DNA of 64,000 nt from Carnegiea gigantea (Eukaryota; Streptophyta; Magnoliopsida; Caryophyllales; Cactaceae). Made by a program: the position numbers and the translations under genes. Under the pieces are notes generated by a model. The model ran no database searches, had not been told where the DNA came from, and saw nothing but the letters and a program-made list of their open reading frames with translations. Below are positions 48,066-58,566 of this stretch, one piece after another. Position 1 is the first letter of the stretch; the number at the start of each line of letters is the position of its first letter. The stretch spans positions 250,501 to 314,500 of the forward strand of contig JAKOGI010000525.1 in the NCBI GenBank assembly GCA_029747015.1, written 5' to 3'.

Positions 48066-49220
48066 CTACATAGCACATACAAGAAAACAATAAGAACATA
48101 GTCCAGAAAAGTTATAGATGACTAGATGTCACATAATATCTTCCTTTCCTTCTTTTTTTTTTTTTTTGGTTTTTTTTTGGGGGGGGGGGGGGAAGGGTGA
48201 GCAGGATTGTCATCTACAAGGAAAACTAACAAATTCAGCATGCTGAACATCACAGAATCGATATGTTGTTTTCCATATCAAGAGACCAACATAGAACCGC
48301 AAGCTTGCCATCACTCAATTTCATTGAGCTGAGATCTTAAGAATCTTTCGCAATCATTCCTTGTACTTGGCATAAAGTTCCTTCACATAAAAAATTAACT
48401 GAGTTCCCCTCAGATACACTTATAACTAAATGATACGAACAATAAGCGGAGGCAAGAGCAGAATATAGGATTACGGCAGAAGATTATTCACAATTTTTAT
48501 TAGTCCAAAGTTTGTAATTTTAATTACTAGGATTATTTAGGCGGTTTAACAGTTATGTTACAAGTAGACAATACGAGAGATTATCTTTCTAATTTATATT
48601 TAATCTTCGCAGGTACCTCTTCAGGGTATTTTTTGCTGTCTATTTTTTTAGAATTATTTTAGTTGCTACGGTTGCTTGAAAGATAAGACACAATTTAGGT
48701 TCTAAGGTTAGCTTGTTTTCCAAGTTATCCTATGCTTATATAAGCATTGTTTAGGTGTTATTTTAGATAAATCAATTGAATCAGAAAGTTTACAGCATAT
48801 CATTGCTTTCTTTACCATGTAGACTCATGGTTCTTTGTGAGAGGCTCTCTTAAAAACCTTAGGTTGGCCTCCTAGGTTTTCTTAGGTGGATTCCTAATAA
48901 TTCTATCTTTTATTTACTCTGTTTTATTTACCGTTTCTTCTATTTTTCCCTTATCTCTCATCAAATTCTCTCTTTCAAAGCCTAAATTCTACAATTTCAC
49001 CCACTGTAGATTATGTCCTGCATCACTAAAAGTTTGTTCAGCCTAGTCCCATCCTTCTGTTCAAAACATTGATATATTAGCAAAATATCCCCCCCCCCCA
49101 AAAAAAAAACCACCAAAAGAAATCACAAATATACATATACACCAGAACACATTAATTGCCCCTTAACAAGGACACTACCAAAGTGACAATTAGCTACCAT
49201 TTTACACAGTCTCTACTTCA
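48066..49220. other. Intron or upstream flank, no exon found
   Basis: I searched the minus strand for the next carboxyltransferase exon (the segment before [10 protein letters not shown]) and did not find it. The stretch holds a T-rich/G12 tract (48153-48192) and a C11A10 tract (49089-49109). Confidence 0.5.
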
Positions 49221-49274
49221 AGAAGTGATACATATCAAACCCCCTAAACCTTGTACCAAAATAAGGAGATGGTT

Positions 49275-50952
49275 TGATGCATCTCTCAAGGGTTAAACTT
49301 AACTCTCTTCAAGAGTGTAAGTTAAACTATGAAAAATTACAATCAAGGGACAAACTCAAAGAAAGAAACACGTGATAGCTAGGTGTGAACTAGCTAAAAT
49401 GTAAGAAACGGATAGATGCTAAACTAATCCTTGAAAACAGATATCACCACCAAAGATTAATCTAGTGAAAACTAAACCTATTCTTGGATACAACACAAAG
49501 AACAAGCTTAGGGCCTTTAATCTTGATAAGGATACAGAAACACCACCAAAGCAAAGATTAAGACTCACTTGATCACCACTCTAATCGGCACAATTAGAGA
49601 TAAGCAAGTAGAGGATTTCATACACTCATTCAAGGAGCAACGCTCAACTTTACTTTAAACTCACAATTTTTTTTTACAGAATGAGCTCTTGGACTATTTA
49701 TAATGGAAGTCCAAGGCCTTTCCTCCCTCACTAGGTAACCTTTAGGAGGTTACTTAATGATTAAAAGGCCTTTTAAGCACACTTACTTAGCTAGATCATA
49801 TCGCATGTCCTTAAACTAAGCTAAACATGAATAATGAGTCTAGTAACGAACAAAATAATCAACTAAACTCACTCCTAATGATCCTAGGCAGCTTAGTCAC
49901 AATTTCCTTGCTAGGAGGGTTTGTTATACATGGCTGTCACCTCAAAAAGCAAGGCCTTCTCATGGCTGCCACTTCAGGCGTAGGTGTTCAAACACATGTG
50001 CCAAATGGCGTCTCCTCCTTGACTCACCTGGTGTTTTCTGCTTTGATGAATCATGGGATGATTAAGCATCTCTAGACAACCAAGCAAGCACATAGGGTGC
50101 TGAAGAAAACCCTCCTAAGAGGGTAGACCCCCTAGGTGAAGTAAACGGCTGGAGAAGTGCCGTGTGTCCCCTACTTTGCTCCCATTGTGCCACCTCAATT
50201 TGATGAGTAATGTTGGGTTTCCTTCCATAGGGGGAAACCTCAAGATGCCAGATACCCGGCCCCCCCCCCCCCCCCCCCAAATTTAGAAATCTGCATTAAC
50301 ACATCATGAGGAGGCTCAAATAGCATGATTAATCAAACCATGCATAATCAGACACAAAACTGGCAGCTCGGCTTCTTGGGCTAGACTAGACGACTTGGCT
50401 TGCTTTTTGTGGACTTTTCTTGACATGCTTGGTTGCTTGACATCCTATACTAACTAATAAAAAAAGAATTACAAAGTTTGGACATCATTTAGTCTATGAA
50501 ATAACAAAAACAAAACCAGGTTAAAACTGTCCCAAAACTGCAGCCTAGAGTTTAAGAGCTGAGTTGAATCATCAAATGAAGTCCAAATGAGCTGAAACCT
50601 ATTTTGTTGGAAAGCTAACTTCTTGAAATTCAAACCCATGGCAAAATATTTGACTTAAACCTCAAAGAGACCTAAGTAATTAAGCTCACAAAACAGGTTA
50701 TGTTGCTAGAATTAACCCGTCAACCAGCTCCTTATGAACTTGCGAAAATCCGATTTGCTCCTTGAACTTTTGACGACTAATTTGGAATACCTTGACTGGC
50801 TTGAACCTCTAAATTAGCGTTCCTTGAGGAAGCTCTATCACCCTCCCCTTGTTGAGAAGGATTTGCCCTCAAATCTGATGGGTAAGCACTTCATGGTAAG
50901 AAGATTATAATAATGGCTCAGAATCAAGTTCTTGCCTAGGAGATATCCATCA
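49275..50952 (-). mobile_element. LTR remnant inserted in the outer 5' LTR
   Basis: Flanked by TGGTT on both sides (49270-49274 and 50953-50957). Read on the minus strand it has a short 5' LTR tip (TGATGGATATCTCC, 50952-50939), about 80 bases of internal sequence ending in a polypurine tract AACAAGGGGAGGG (50853-50841), and a complete 3' LTR (50840-49275, 1566 bases). Most of the 5' LTR and the internal region are deleted. The LTR shares its ends and the GGTGGTG motifs with the solo LTR at 44270-45739. A C19 run lies at 50260-50278. Confidence 0.85.
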
Positions 50953-51598
50953 TGGTTTACTCTACCCAAAAGTTACTTGACACCAACTTCCAGCACTTAG
51001 ACCCACTTTATCATGACATTTCACCTAGTAGATGGTCTCAAAAATTGATGGTCTATGACTCACTGGAAAGATGTTCAAGTTTACCATTGGGATATGTAAA
51101 TATTTTCAGTACATATTCGCATTTGAACTCCGTAATATGGTAAAAACTTTGTTACATCAGTGCAGGTTTTTACCAGTACATTTACTGAATTTAGGTTAAG
51201 TTTGGTTCCTACTTACGACCTATTCTTTTTGTGGATAAATTGCAAGTGTGGATAAGAAAGGAATGGAATGGAATGGGAAGGAGTGGAATGGAGTGGAAAG
51301 CGGTAGTTTTTTGTGTGCAGGAGTGGGAAGGAATTGAATGAAGTAAGAAAGAGTGGAAAGAAGTGAAGGGGGGGGAAGGAGTGGAATGAAGTGCAAAGGA
51401 GTGGAATGAAATGCGAGTATTGATATTAGTTATTCTAATGATTTGTGTAACATGAAACTAACTATATTTAAGCTACTTTGACTACGGATATCATGTGTCC
51501 ATGAATATTTTTTTTTTCATGGTTTGTATTTTAATGATAAACTAACGCATACATATTATATTATTTATTTATTCATTTTTATAATTATTATATTTATA

Positions 51599-52600
51599 TT
51601 TTTTTTTTTTGATAAGGAAAAGAATAAATATATATCATTAACAAAAGTCTGGATGCAAAAATAGCATCCTACAAAAGGCTATACACATCCTATATGCACA
51701 GTATCCACAAAATTTAAGAGATCAATAGAAGAGAAACGAAAGATCCCTTTGTCCGAAAAATAGAGAGCCTTGATGAAATAATCTGTAAAACATTGAAGTG
51801 GCATCTCCACACCCTCAAAGACTCTCCTATTTCTTTCGCGCCAAATACTCCAAAAAATTGCATGAGGAAATAATCTAGCATTCTTCTTTTTCGGTTTCCT
51901 ATCAAAAAAGCCCTCCCACACATAGAGGTGATCCGAAATAGAATTGGATATAACCCAATAAACTCCCAAGCAACTAAAGGCTAGATCCCAAAGAGCTCTT
52001 ACAAAAGGGCAATGAAGCAATACGTTGTTCACTGAGTCTGCTGCAGCCTTGTATAACGGGCATCAATTCACCAAGATCTTACCCCTCTTTTGCAAATTAT
52101 CGTAAGTCAAAATACTGTCATGGGTAGCCTCGCAACCAAAAAAAGACACTCTAAATGGAGCCAGAGAGTTCCAAATGATCTTCCAGGGAAAACAGATTTC
52201 CCATATTCGATGCAATGTTGTAGAAGGCACAGAGGCAAGCCTCATATAATAAGACTTCACCGTAAAGCTCCCTTTAGGATTGAGATCCTATCTGACTGAA
52301 TCAAGAGAGGATTGCCCAATAAGAATCCGATTCCGATTAATAAGCAAGCTTATAAGGGAGGCGTCATCCACTAAGGCATCACGAATAAAAATAGGTGACC
52401 AAATGCACGACCCAGATACACTGTCACAATATGTAGCCACAGTAGCTTCTTTATTCTCCGCAAGAGTATAAAGAGAAAGGAAAAGGTCCCTCAAAGGAGC
52501 ACCTTCACACCAGCGGTCATGTCAAAACAAAATGGTAGAGCCAGCGCCCACCATAAAAGAAAGATGAGGAAAAAATCTATCAAATCTTTTACAATACATA
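51599..52600 (-). pseudogene. 5'-truncated L1-type LINE
   Basis: The minus strand ends in poly(A) (T-run at 51599-51610). The frame 52032-51679 begins MNNVLLHCPFVRALWDLAFS and later has AIFWSIWRERNRRVFEG. An adjacent frame (52260-52063) reads [16 protein letters not shown]. These are the zf-RVT domain and C-terminus of plant L1 elements. It is related to the intronic LINE at 42500-43800. It sits in the AT-rich core of the PIF/Harbinger-like element. Confidence 0.87.
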
Positions 52601-52797
52601 TTAATCTAATGTTATATTGATATGTTTCACTTCGAACTATTGGCACCAACAGCTGTGCCAATATTTGGTTGATAATAATTAAAATATTAGTACACATACT
52701 TACATACATTATACAAGGTTTGAAAGTGTGGGAAGTAAGGGGACGGAATGGGGGGAATGGAAGAGTGGAAAGGAGTGACTGGCAATGGAAAGGGGTA

Positions 52798-53927
52798 TGA
52801 TGGAGATCCACCCGTGACCATGAATACCCACCCTCAAGGTGGTCCAAAACAATCAGATTCAATGGCTAAAGTGCCAAAGAAATGCCTAGTTTGCCTTAGT
52901 CATTTTCAGCCTTCATCCTGTTTTCAGTCCGTGAACAAGCCCGGTTTTGCACACATTATTACGTGACCTTCCGATGGATATGACTGGGATGCAGGAGGCC
53001 TAACTTTAAGTTTAAGATGTGTTCTTCCCAATAAGACCGATTGCAAGTCATTTGGAGGTCATTTGCTACCTCAAATCAGCTGTTGAAGTCAAGTGCTCAA
53101 AACTGTTTTAGTTCTGCCCAGTTCTGGAAATGGGTCTGTTTGGACGGCCAAAGCTCCTCCATTTGGACTGAAACTTTCATGGCTTGAAAGTGCATTAAAA
53201 TTATTATCAAGTGGCCATAAACAACCTCAGCCAAATTACACACCTAAGGAGCTATTAACCAGCAAATTAAGGGAAGAAACTCCCTTTTACCCGGGTAAAG
53301 ACAGCCAGCTGCATGTTGTTCTTTTTGATGTACTTTTGCTCTTATCAAGGTTTAATCCACTTGCAAAGATCATGATTAAATGCCTTGAAGCTGATTATGT
53401 CCTCCCAAGCTTCCCAAGTCGACAACTCAGCCTCAAGATCAACAATTAAGTGTTGTCGAACTACGGTTTAATCTAACCGTTTTTGGTGTTGTTTTGGTTT
53501 TCGGGTTTTAGCCTAGTTTAGCTTCTAATTTGACTTTGTAAGCTGAATGCTTGTGTTTAGGAGGATTATAAAACCTCCCTTGATGCCTTGTATGTTCAAC
53601 AAGTTGAGGCATTTGAATGAAGTTGAGCCTTAGCTCCTTTGAACTCTCAAAACTCTCTTCTAGCTTATCTCTATCTTTGGCCGGGTAGGGTGGTGATCTA
53701 GCAAGAGTCTTAACCTCTCTTTGGTGGTGTTTCTGTATCCAAGGAGTTGTTAAGGGTCCTAGTACTAAACTTGGTGGTGTTTCTGTATCCAAGTGAGGTG
53801 CTAGATTCGGTTCCAATCACAAAACTATCCTAGTTTGAGCTTGTGTTTACAAAGGAAGCTTGAATCCGTTTGTTCTCCTTACATTCTGATTTGGCTTGCT
53901 TTGGTTGTTCCCCTTTGAGATACATCA
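52798..53927 (+). repeat. 5' LTR of the gag-protease element
   Basis: 1130 bases. It contains a TATA-like TTATAAAAC at 53566-53574 set between GGAGG and CCTCC. Two copies of GGTGGTGTTTCTGTATCC lie at 53723 and 53773. Compared with the 3' LTR it has an extra 22 bases after 52870. Confidence 0.93.
53566..53574 (+). promoter_or_regulatory. Putative LTR TATA box
   Basis: TTATAAAAC, conserved at 56758-56766 in the 3' LTR and flanked by inverted GGAGG/CCTCC. It lies about 500 bases before the gag start, a plausible core promoter of the element. Based on sequence resemblance only. Confidence 0.5.
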
Positions 53928-53931
53928 TATT

Positions 53932-53944
53932 TGGTATCAGAGCT
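53932..53944 (+). other. Primer-binding site (initiator Met tRNA type)
   Basis: TGGTATCAGAGCT begins four bases after the 5' LTR end. This sequence is complementary to the 3' end of plant initiator methionine tRNA, the usual primer of many gypsy and copia elements. Confidence 0.93.
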
Positions 53945-54057
53945 AAGGCTTCCCTAGGCCTAAGCTTGCTACCCAACACCCTTCCAAATACCCAAACACA
54001 TTTCCCCCACAAAACACCCAAAACCGTGCTCCACAGTTTCCACTGCCCAGAAGATCG

Positions 54058-54265
54058 GCACGGTCCCCCCGTGCCAATGAGCACGACCGTGCCCCTCGCC
54101 TTTCCCAGCCACATTTCATCTTCCCCCACATCCAGAACCTCAGCACGGTCACCCCGTGCCATGTCGCACGACCGTGCCACCCCTTTCCCAGCCACATCCC
54201 AACTTCTCTCACGTCCAGACCCTGAGCACGGTCACCCCGTGTCTAAGAGCACGCCCGTGCCACAT
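54058..54265 (+). repeat. Three ~84-base repeats with GGCACGG/CCGTGCC palindromes
   Basis: GCACGGTC recurs at 54058, 54143 and 54226 (spacing 85 and 83), each followed by CCCCGTG and then GCACG(A/C)CCGTGCC. Every unit can fold on itself. It lies at the start of gag, between the primer site and the coiled coil. Confidence 0.85.
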
Positions 54266-56194
54266 TCAGCCCGAGAAGTACCACCTCGTTTCAACGTAAG
54301 TACTACTAGTATGACCATGGAAGAGAAGTTTGAGGCCCTCATGAAGAATTATGAGGCCTTGAGGCTGCAAAATGAAGAGATTAAAGGACAGAATGAGTAC
54401 TTGAGGCGACAACTCAGAGATTCTTTGAAGCAAAAACGCAAGGAGATTAGGAGTTCCCGATCTTCTAACTCCTCTGACTCTGAGCCAGAAGTAAGAGAAG
54501 CCCCACACTTGAGCTCATCAAGTGAAGAAGAGGCCTATGGAAGAATGAGGAGAGGTAGGAAAACCACCTCACACCATGGAGACATCAGAGTGGAGATCCC
54601 GGAGTTCGAAGGGAAGCTTGACCCCGACGAGTTCTTGGAATGGCTTCAAACCGTAGAGAGGATTTTTGACTACAAGGAGATCCCGGAGGAAAAGAAAGTG
54701 AAGCTTGTTGCCATTAGACTCCGTAAGTATGCTTCTCTTTGGTGGTCTAACTTATATGCCAAAAGAGCTAGGCAAGGAAAGGGAAAGATTCGAACATGGG
54801 AGAAAATGAGAGCCAAACTTAAAGCCCGTTTCTTACCCCCATCTTACCTACAAGATAACTACTCCCGACTTCACAACCTTGTCCAAGGTAACATGAGTGT
54901 TGAGGAGTATACTAGGGAGTTTGAGAAGTTGTTGATCAAGTGTGACTTGAAGGAGCCTGAAGAGCAAACCATAGTGAGATATTTGGGTGGGTTAGATCCT
55001 AAATATGCTCATGTGGTAGAATTGCAACAGTATACTACCTTTGATGAGGTTTGTGTTTTAGCCCACAAGGTTAAACAACAAAAGAAAGACAAACCCCTCA
55101 AAAGAGACTTTCCCGAAACCTTTCCCGAGAGCCAACCCTTCAACAAGGGGAGCTCTTTCCCACCTTCTAAACCCACGGTTCCGATCCCTCCCACCACACA
55201 AAAGAACCAAGCTCCTCAAAAGAGCCTAACCCTTCCAAACCGTCCAAACCCCACAACCTTGAACACAAAAAGATGTTTTAAGTGTCAAGGTCTAGGCCAC
55301 ATAGCCTCGGAATGTCCAAATAGGAGAGTCATCTCCTTGGCCGAATGGGAAGCAACTAAGGAGGAAAAGGAGGAGGAGGACAAGGAGGTGTATTTCATGG
55401 AGGAGGTTGTGGAGGAAGCGGACGAAGGAGAGTTACTTGTGTTGAGGAGAGCCTTGAGTAGCCATAAAGGAGACAAGGAGGACCAAAGGGAAGACCTATT
55501 TCACACAAGATGCACGGTCCATAGCCAAGTGTGTTCCGTGATTATCGATGGTGGCAGTTGTGCGAACGTGGCCTCACTTAGCATGGTGAAGAAACTCAAT
55601 CTCCAAGCCTCGGCTCACCCCCATCCTTACAACATCCAATGGCTCAATCAAGGCAAAGGATTGCAAGTAAATTCTAGGTGCTTGATTTCATTTTCCATTG
55701 GTAAAAGTTACCAAGATGAGTTGTGGTGCGACATAATCCCCATGGATGCATGTCATCTTTTGTTGGGAAGGCCATGGTTGTTTGACCGAAAGGTAATGCA
55801 TGATGGCTATTTGAATACTTATACCTTTCAAAAAGATGGAAAGAGGATCACCCTTGCCCCCCTAAGCCCATCCCAACTCCACAAAATTAAGCCCCAAAAG
55901 AACCGAGAGCATTCGGATTTACTCCTCACTACTAAAGAGCTACTTCTCAAGGTCTCACACCATGAGTTCAAGGACAATTTGAGGGCAAATTCTCCTCAAC
56001 AAGGGGAGGATGATGGAGATCCACCCGTGACCATGAATACCCACCCTCAAGGTGGTCCAAAACAATCAGATTCAATGGCTAAAGTGCCAGTCATTTTCAG
56101 CCTTCATCCTGTTTTCAGTCCGTGCACAAGCCCAGTTTTGCACACATTATTACGTGACCTTCCGATGGATATGACTGGGATGCAGGAGGCCTAA
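54077..56194 (+). CDS. Retrotransposon Gag-protease polyprotein
   Basis: An open frame of 705 codons from the Met at 54077. The frame stays open upstream to 53870, but that start lies in the LTR, before the primer site. Domains in order: a low-complexity Ser/Pro region built on three 84-base repeats (54058-54265); a coiled coil (MEEKFEALMKNYEALRLQNE, from about 54314); the retrotransposon gag domain from EIPEFEGKLDPDEFLEWLQ (about 54595) to about 55080; and a CCHC zinc knuckle CFKCQGLGHIASEC at 55274-55315. A retropepsin-like protease has active site IIDGGSC (Asp codon at 55547, with Gly in place of the usual Ser/Thr, common in plant elements) and HLLLGRPWLFD near 55757. The frame then runs straight to the polypurine tract; its last 61 codons and stop lie in the 3' LTR. 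Gag forms virus-like particles and the protease matures them. All polymerase domains are missing. No internal stop, so the frame could still be expressed. Confidence 0.95.
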   Translation: MSTTVPLAFPSHISSSPTSRTSARSPRAMSHDRATPFPATSQLLSRPDPEHGHPVSKSTPVPHSAREVPPRFNVSTTSMTMEEKFEALMKNYEALRLQNEEIKGQNEYLRRQLRDSLKQKRKEIRSSRSSNSSDSEPEVREAPHLSSSSEEEAYGRMRRGRKTTSHHGDIRVEIPEFEGKLDPDEFLEWLQTVERIFDYKEIPEEKKVKLVAIRLRKYASLWWSNLYAKRARQGKGKIRTWEKMRAKLKARFLPPSYLQDNYSRLHNLVQGNMSVEEYTREFEKLLIKCDLKEPEEQTIVRYLGGLDPKYAHVVELQQYTTFDEVCVLAHKVKQQKKDKPLKRDFPETFPESQPFNKGSSFPPSKPTVPIPPTTQKNQAPQKSLTLPNRPNPTTLNTKRCFKCQGLGHIASECPNRRVISLAEWEATKEEKEEEDKEVYFMEEVVEEADEGELLVLRRALSSHKGDKEDQREDLFHTRCTVHSQVCSVIIDGGSCANVASLSMVKKLNLQASAHPHPYNIQWLNQGKGLQVNSRCLISFSIGKSYQDELWCDIIPMDACHLLLGRPWLFDRKVMHDGYLNTYTFQKDGKRITLAPLSPSQLHKIKPQKNREHSDLLLTTKELLLKVSHHEFKDNLRANSPQQGEDDGDPPVTMNTHPQGGPKQSDSMAKVPVIFSLHPVFSPCTSPVLHTLLRDLPMDMTGMQEA
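56001..56010 (+). other. Polypurine tract
   Basis: AAGGGGAGGA directly before the 3' LTR start TGATGGAG. It is the second-strand primer site of the element. Confidence 0.92.
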
Positions 56195-57118
56195 CTTTAA
56201 GTTTAAGATGTTTTCTTTCCAATAAGACCGATTGCAAGTCATTTGGAGGTCGTTTGCTACCTCAAATCAGCTGTTGAATTCAAGTGCTCAAAACTGTTTC
56301 AGTTTTGCCCAGTTCTGGAAATGGGTCTGTTTGGACGACCAAAGCTCCTCCATTTGGACTGAAACTTTTATGGCTTGAAAGTGCATTAATAATATTATCA
56401 AGTGGCCATAAAAAAACCTCAGCCAAATTACACACCTAAGGAGCTATTAACCAGCAAATTAAGGGAAGAAACTCCCTTTTACCCGGGTAAAGACAGCCAG
56501 CTGCATGTTGTTCTTTTTGAGGTGCTTTTGCTCTTCTCAAGATTTAATCCACTTGCAAAGGTCATGACTAAATGCCTTGAAGCTGATTATGTCCTCCCAA
56601 GCCTCCCAAGCCGACAACTCAGCCTCAAGATCAACAATTAAGTGTTGTCAAGCTACGGTTTAATCTAACCGTTTTCGGTGTTGTTTTGGTTTTCGGGTTT
56701 TAGCCTAGTTTAGCTTCTAATTTGACTTTGTAAGCTGAATGCTTGTGTTTAGGAGGATTATAAAACCTCCCTTGCTGCCTTGTATGTTCAGAAGTTGATG
56801 CATTTGAATGAAGTTGAGCCTTAGCTCCTTTGAACTCTCAAAACTCTCTTCTAGCTTATCTCTATCTTTGGCCGAGTACGGTGGTGATCTAGCAAGAGTC
56901 TTAACCTCTCTTTGGTGGTGTTTCTGTATCCAAGGAGTTGTTAAGGGCCCTAGTACTAAACTGGGTGGTGTTTCTGTATCCAAGTGAGGTGCTAGATTCG
57001 GTTCCACTCACAAAACTATCCTAGTTTGAGCTTGTGTTTACAAAGGAAGCTTGAATCCGTTTGTTCTCCTTACATTCTGATTTGGCTTGCTTTGGTTGTT
57101 CCCCTTTGAGATACATCA
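56011..57118 (+). repeat. 3' LTR of the gag-protease element
   Basis: 1108 bases, colinear with 52798-53927. It contains the end of the gag-protease frame. Confidence 0.93.
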
Positions 57119-57220
57119 GGGTAGCAAGGAGTGGAAAGAAGTGGGAAAGAGTGGAACAAAGTGGAACAAAGTGGGAAGCGTGGAAGCCACAGATGTGCCA
57201 ACAAAAAGATTAGGGCCTTA

Positions 57221-58026
57221 ATGGTGCTCAATTGATGCAAGTCCAAGTATTCTTAATTCCCTAAGACGTCAACTTTATTTTTAGCCCCATGCGCTCAAAA
57301 TTGGCAATAGATTCCATTTTAGAGAAAAATGGTCAGCGTGAACGTGCATTAAATCCAATTTTAATAATCAGGGTTTTGGCTCTAGTTGAGGAAAATGCTG
57401 CTATAATTATTGACATTTTCCATTATGGAATAAATTTGTACCTACCAAGAAAGAGGCTCCAAGTAGCAGCACCTTCATTGGTGGAGTGCAACTCTCTAGA
57501 AGCTTCCTAAAAGATGGATAAGAAATCCCGAAAATTACAACTCATAACAATTGCATTATCTTTGAATTTTTGATTTATTTACCAGGATATTTTATAGGGC
57601 TCTCATTAGTCCACTTTCCCTAATAATATATAAGCTTATTCCCCTCATTTTATTCCCCTTATTTTGGGTATTGATAAACCCATTTCCCTCAATATAAACG
57701 CAGATTTGATGAATGAACGAATTGCACAGCTAGAGATAATTTCTCTCTAAAAAATCTCTCAATCTTATCATTATTTTGGAGTGGTAATATAGAGTTTTTC
57801 CTTTACAATTTCACTTTTGTAGCTCTAAGGCTTTACGAGAAAGATTAGGTGGAAAATGTTTATCTTATTTAAGATCTCATTTTTAGGCACTAATCTCACA
57901 ATCACCTTGATTGTTGAGATTGAATCCACATATGAGCTACCATTATTTTTTACATTCTCTTGTTTGTTTTTTTTTACATTCTCTTGTTTGTTGTCGATTT
58001 TGGGAGTTGAGGATTAATCCTCATCA
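57221..58026 (+). repeat. 3' piece of the outer element's 5' LTR
   Basis: Aligns with 60091-60865 of the intact LTR. It contains a short tandem duplication (TTACATTCTCTTGTTTG, 57949-57990). It ends CATCA before the primer site. Confidence 0.88.
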
Positions 58027-58031
58027 AATTG

Positions 58032-58044
58032 GGGTATCAGAGCT
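58032..58044 (+). other. Primer-binding site of the outer element
   Basis: GGGTATCAGAGCT, one base off the initiator-Met-tRNA motif, five bases after the LTR end. Confidence 0.8.
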
Positions 58045-58566
58045 AGAGCTCCACGTTTGCTTGGTTGATGAATCAAAATCTTCATCTCCATTGATTCAAT
58101 CAAAATCCTCACCCTTCATCCGAAATTCATCCCCAAAAATCCACCCTTTAATTTTACCAAGTTACTCTCATTTGCCCACTTTAATTAGACCTTCTTAGTC
58201 CACAAAAACCCCGAAAATAACCCAACCACAATCCCAAAACCAAACACAACCCTATCTCCAAAAATGAAGTCTTCACAAAAACTGCAAAAATTAGGCCAGT
58301 GACCATCACACTCAGTCCGTGGCTTGTCCGTGGCTTTCCCCATGGTCTGTGGTCCCTCCCCATTGTGCATGGTCTGCTCCTTCCCCAACCTTCCTTCTAG
58401 AGGGGCCCACGACCCTTCGTGGTCAATACCATGCCCTGTTGTCCTCTATTCTCGTTATAATCCTTCACTTTTTTCCCTTAACTCTTTTCATCTTTTGTTT
58501 TACTATACCACGGAAGATAAAAGTCATCTTTGAACTTCAAATCAAGTAAAGAAGCTCAAAAAACAA

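Larger units (their letters stand above)
52798..57118 (+). mobile_element. Complete gag-protease-only LTR retrotransposon (TR-GAG type)
   Basis: A 4321-base element with perfect 5-base duplications GGGTA (52793-52797 and 57119-57123). The LTRs are 52798-53927 (1130 bases) and 56011-57118 (1108 bases), both TGATGGAGAT...GATACATCA. A primer-binding site TGGTATCAGAGCT lies at 53932-53944 and a polypurine tract AAGGGGAGGA at 56001-56010. The only gene is gag plus protease. Reverse transcriptase, RNase H and integrase are missing, so the element needs them in trans. The two LTRs differ by one 22-base indel and, by eye, roughly 3 percent substitutions, so insertion was recent, of the order of one to two million years at usual plant rates (inference). 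It is the innermost, youngest layer of the nest. Confidence 0.95.
51226..57217. mobile_element. PIF/Harbinger-like element hosting a LINE and a retrotransposon
   Basis: Termini CGACCTATTCTTTTTGTGG and, from the right, GGCCCTAATCTTTTTGTTGG, flanked by TTA (51223-51225 and 57218-57220). The uninterrupted 3' LTR of the outer element confirms that only one trinucleotide belongs to the target. Subterminal GGAATGGA/GGAGTGGAA repeats lie at 51255-51415 and 57126-57180, the reverse complement of those in the element at 29884. An AT-rich core remnant is at 51420-51600. Removing the inner retrotransposon leaves about 1.7 kb, including a LINE fragment. No transposase. Confidence 0.82.

Noticed and set aside
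51599..52620. Target-site duplication for the L1 fragment
   Set aside because: Flanks of the T-run and of the truncated 5' end share only short AT-rich words; no convincing duplication.
53870..54076. Upstream extension of the gag frame to the Met at 53870
   Set aside because: It begins inside the LTR, before the primer-binding site, so 54077 is the better start.
53830..54195. Minus-strand frame of 121 codons over the LTR/gag start
   Set aside because: It is the shadow of the plus-strand gag frame in GC-rich repeats.
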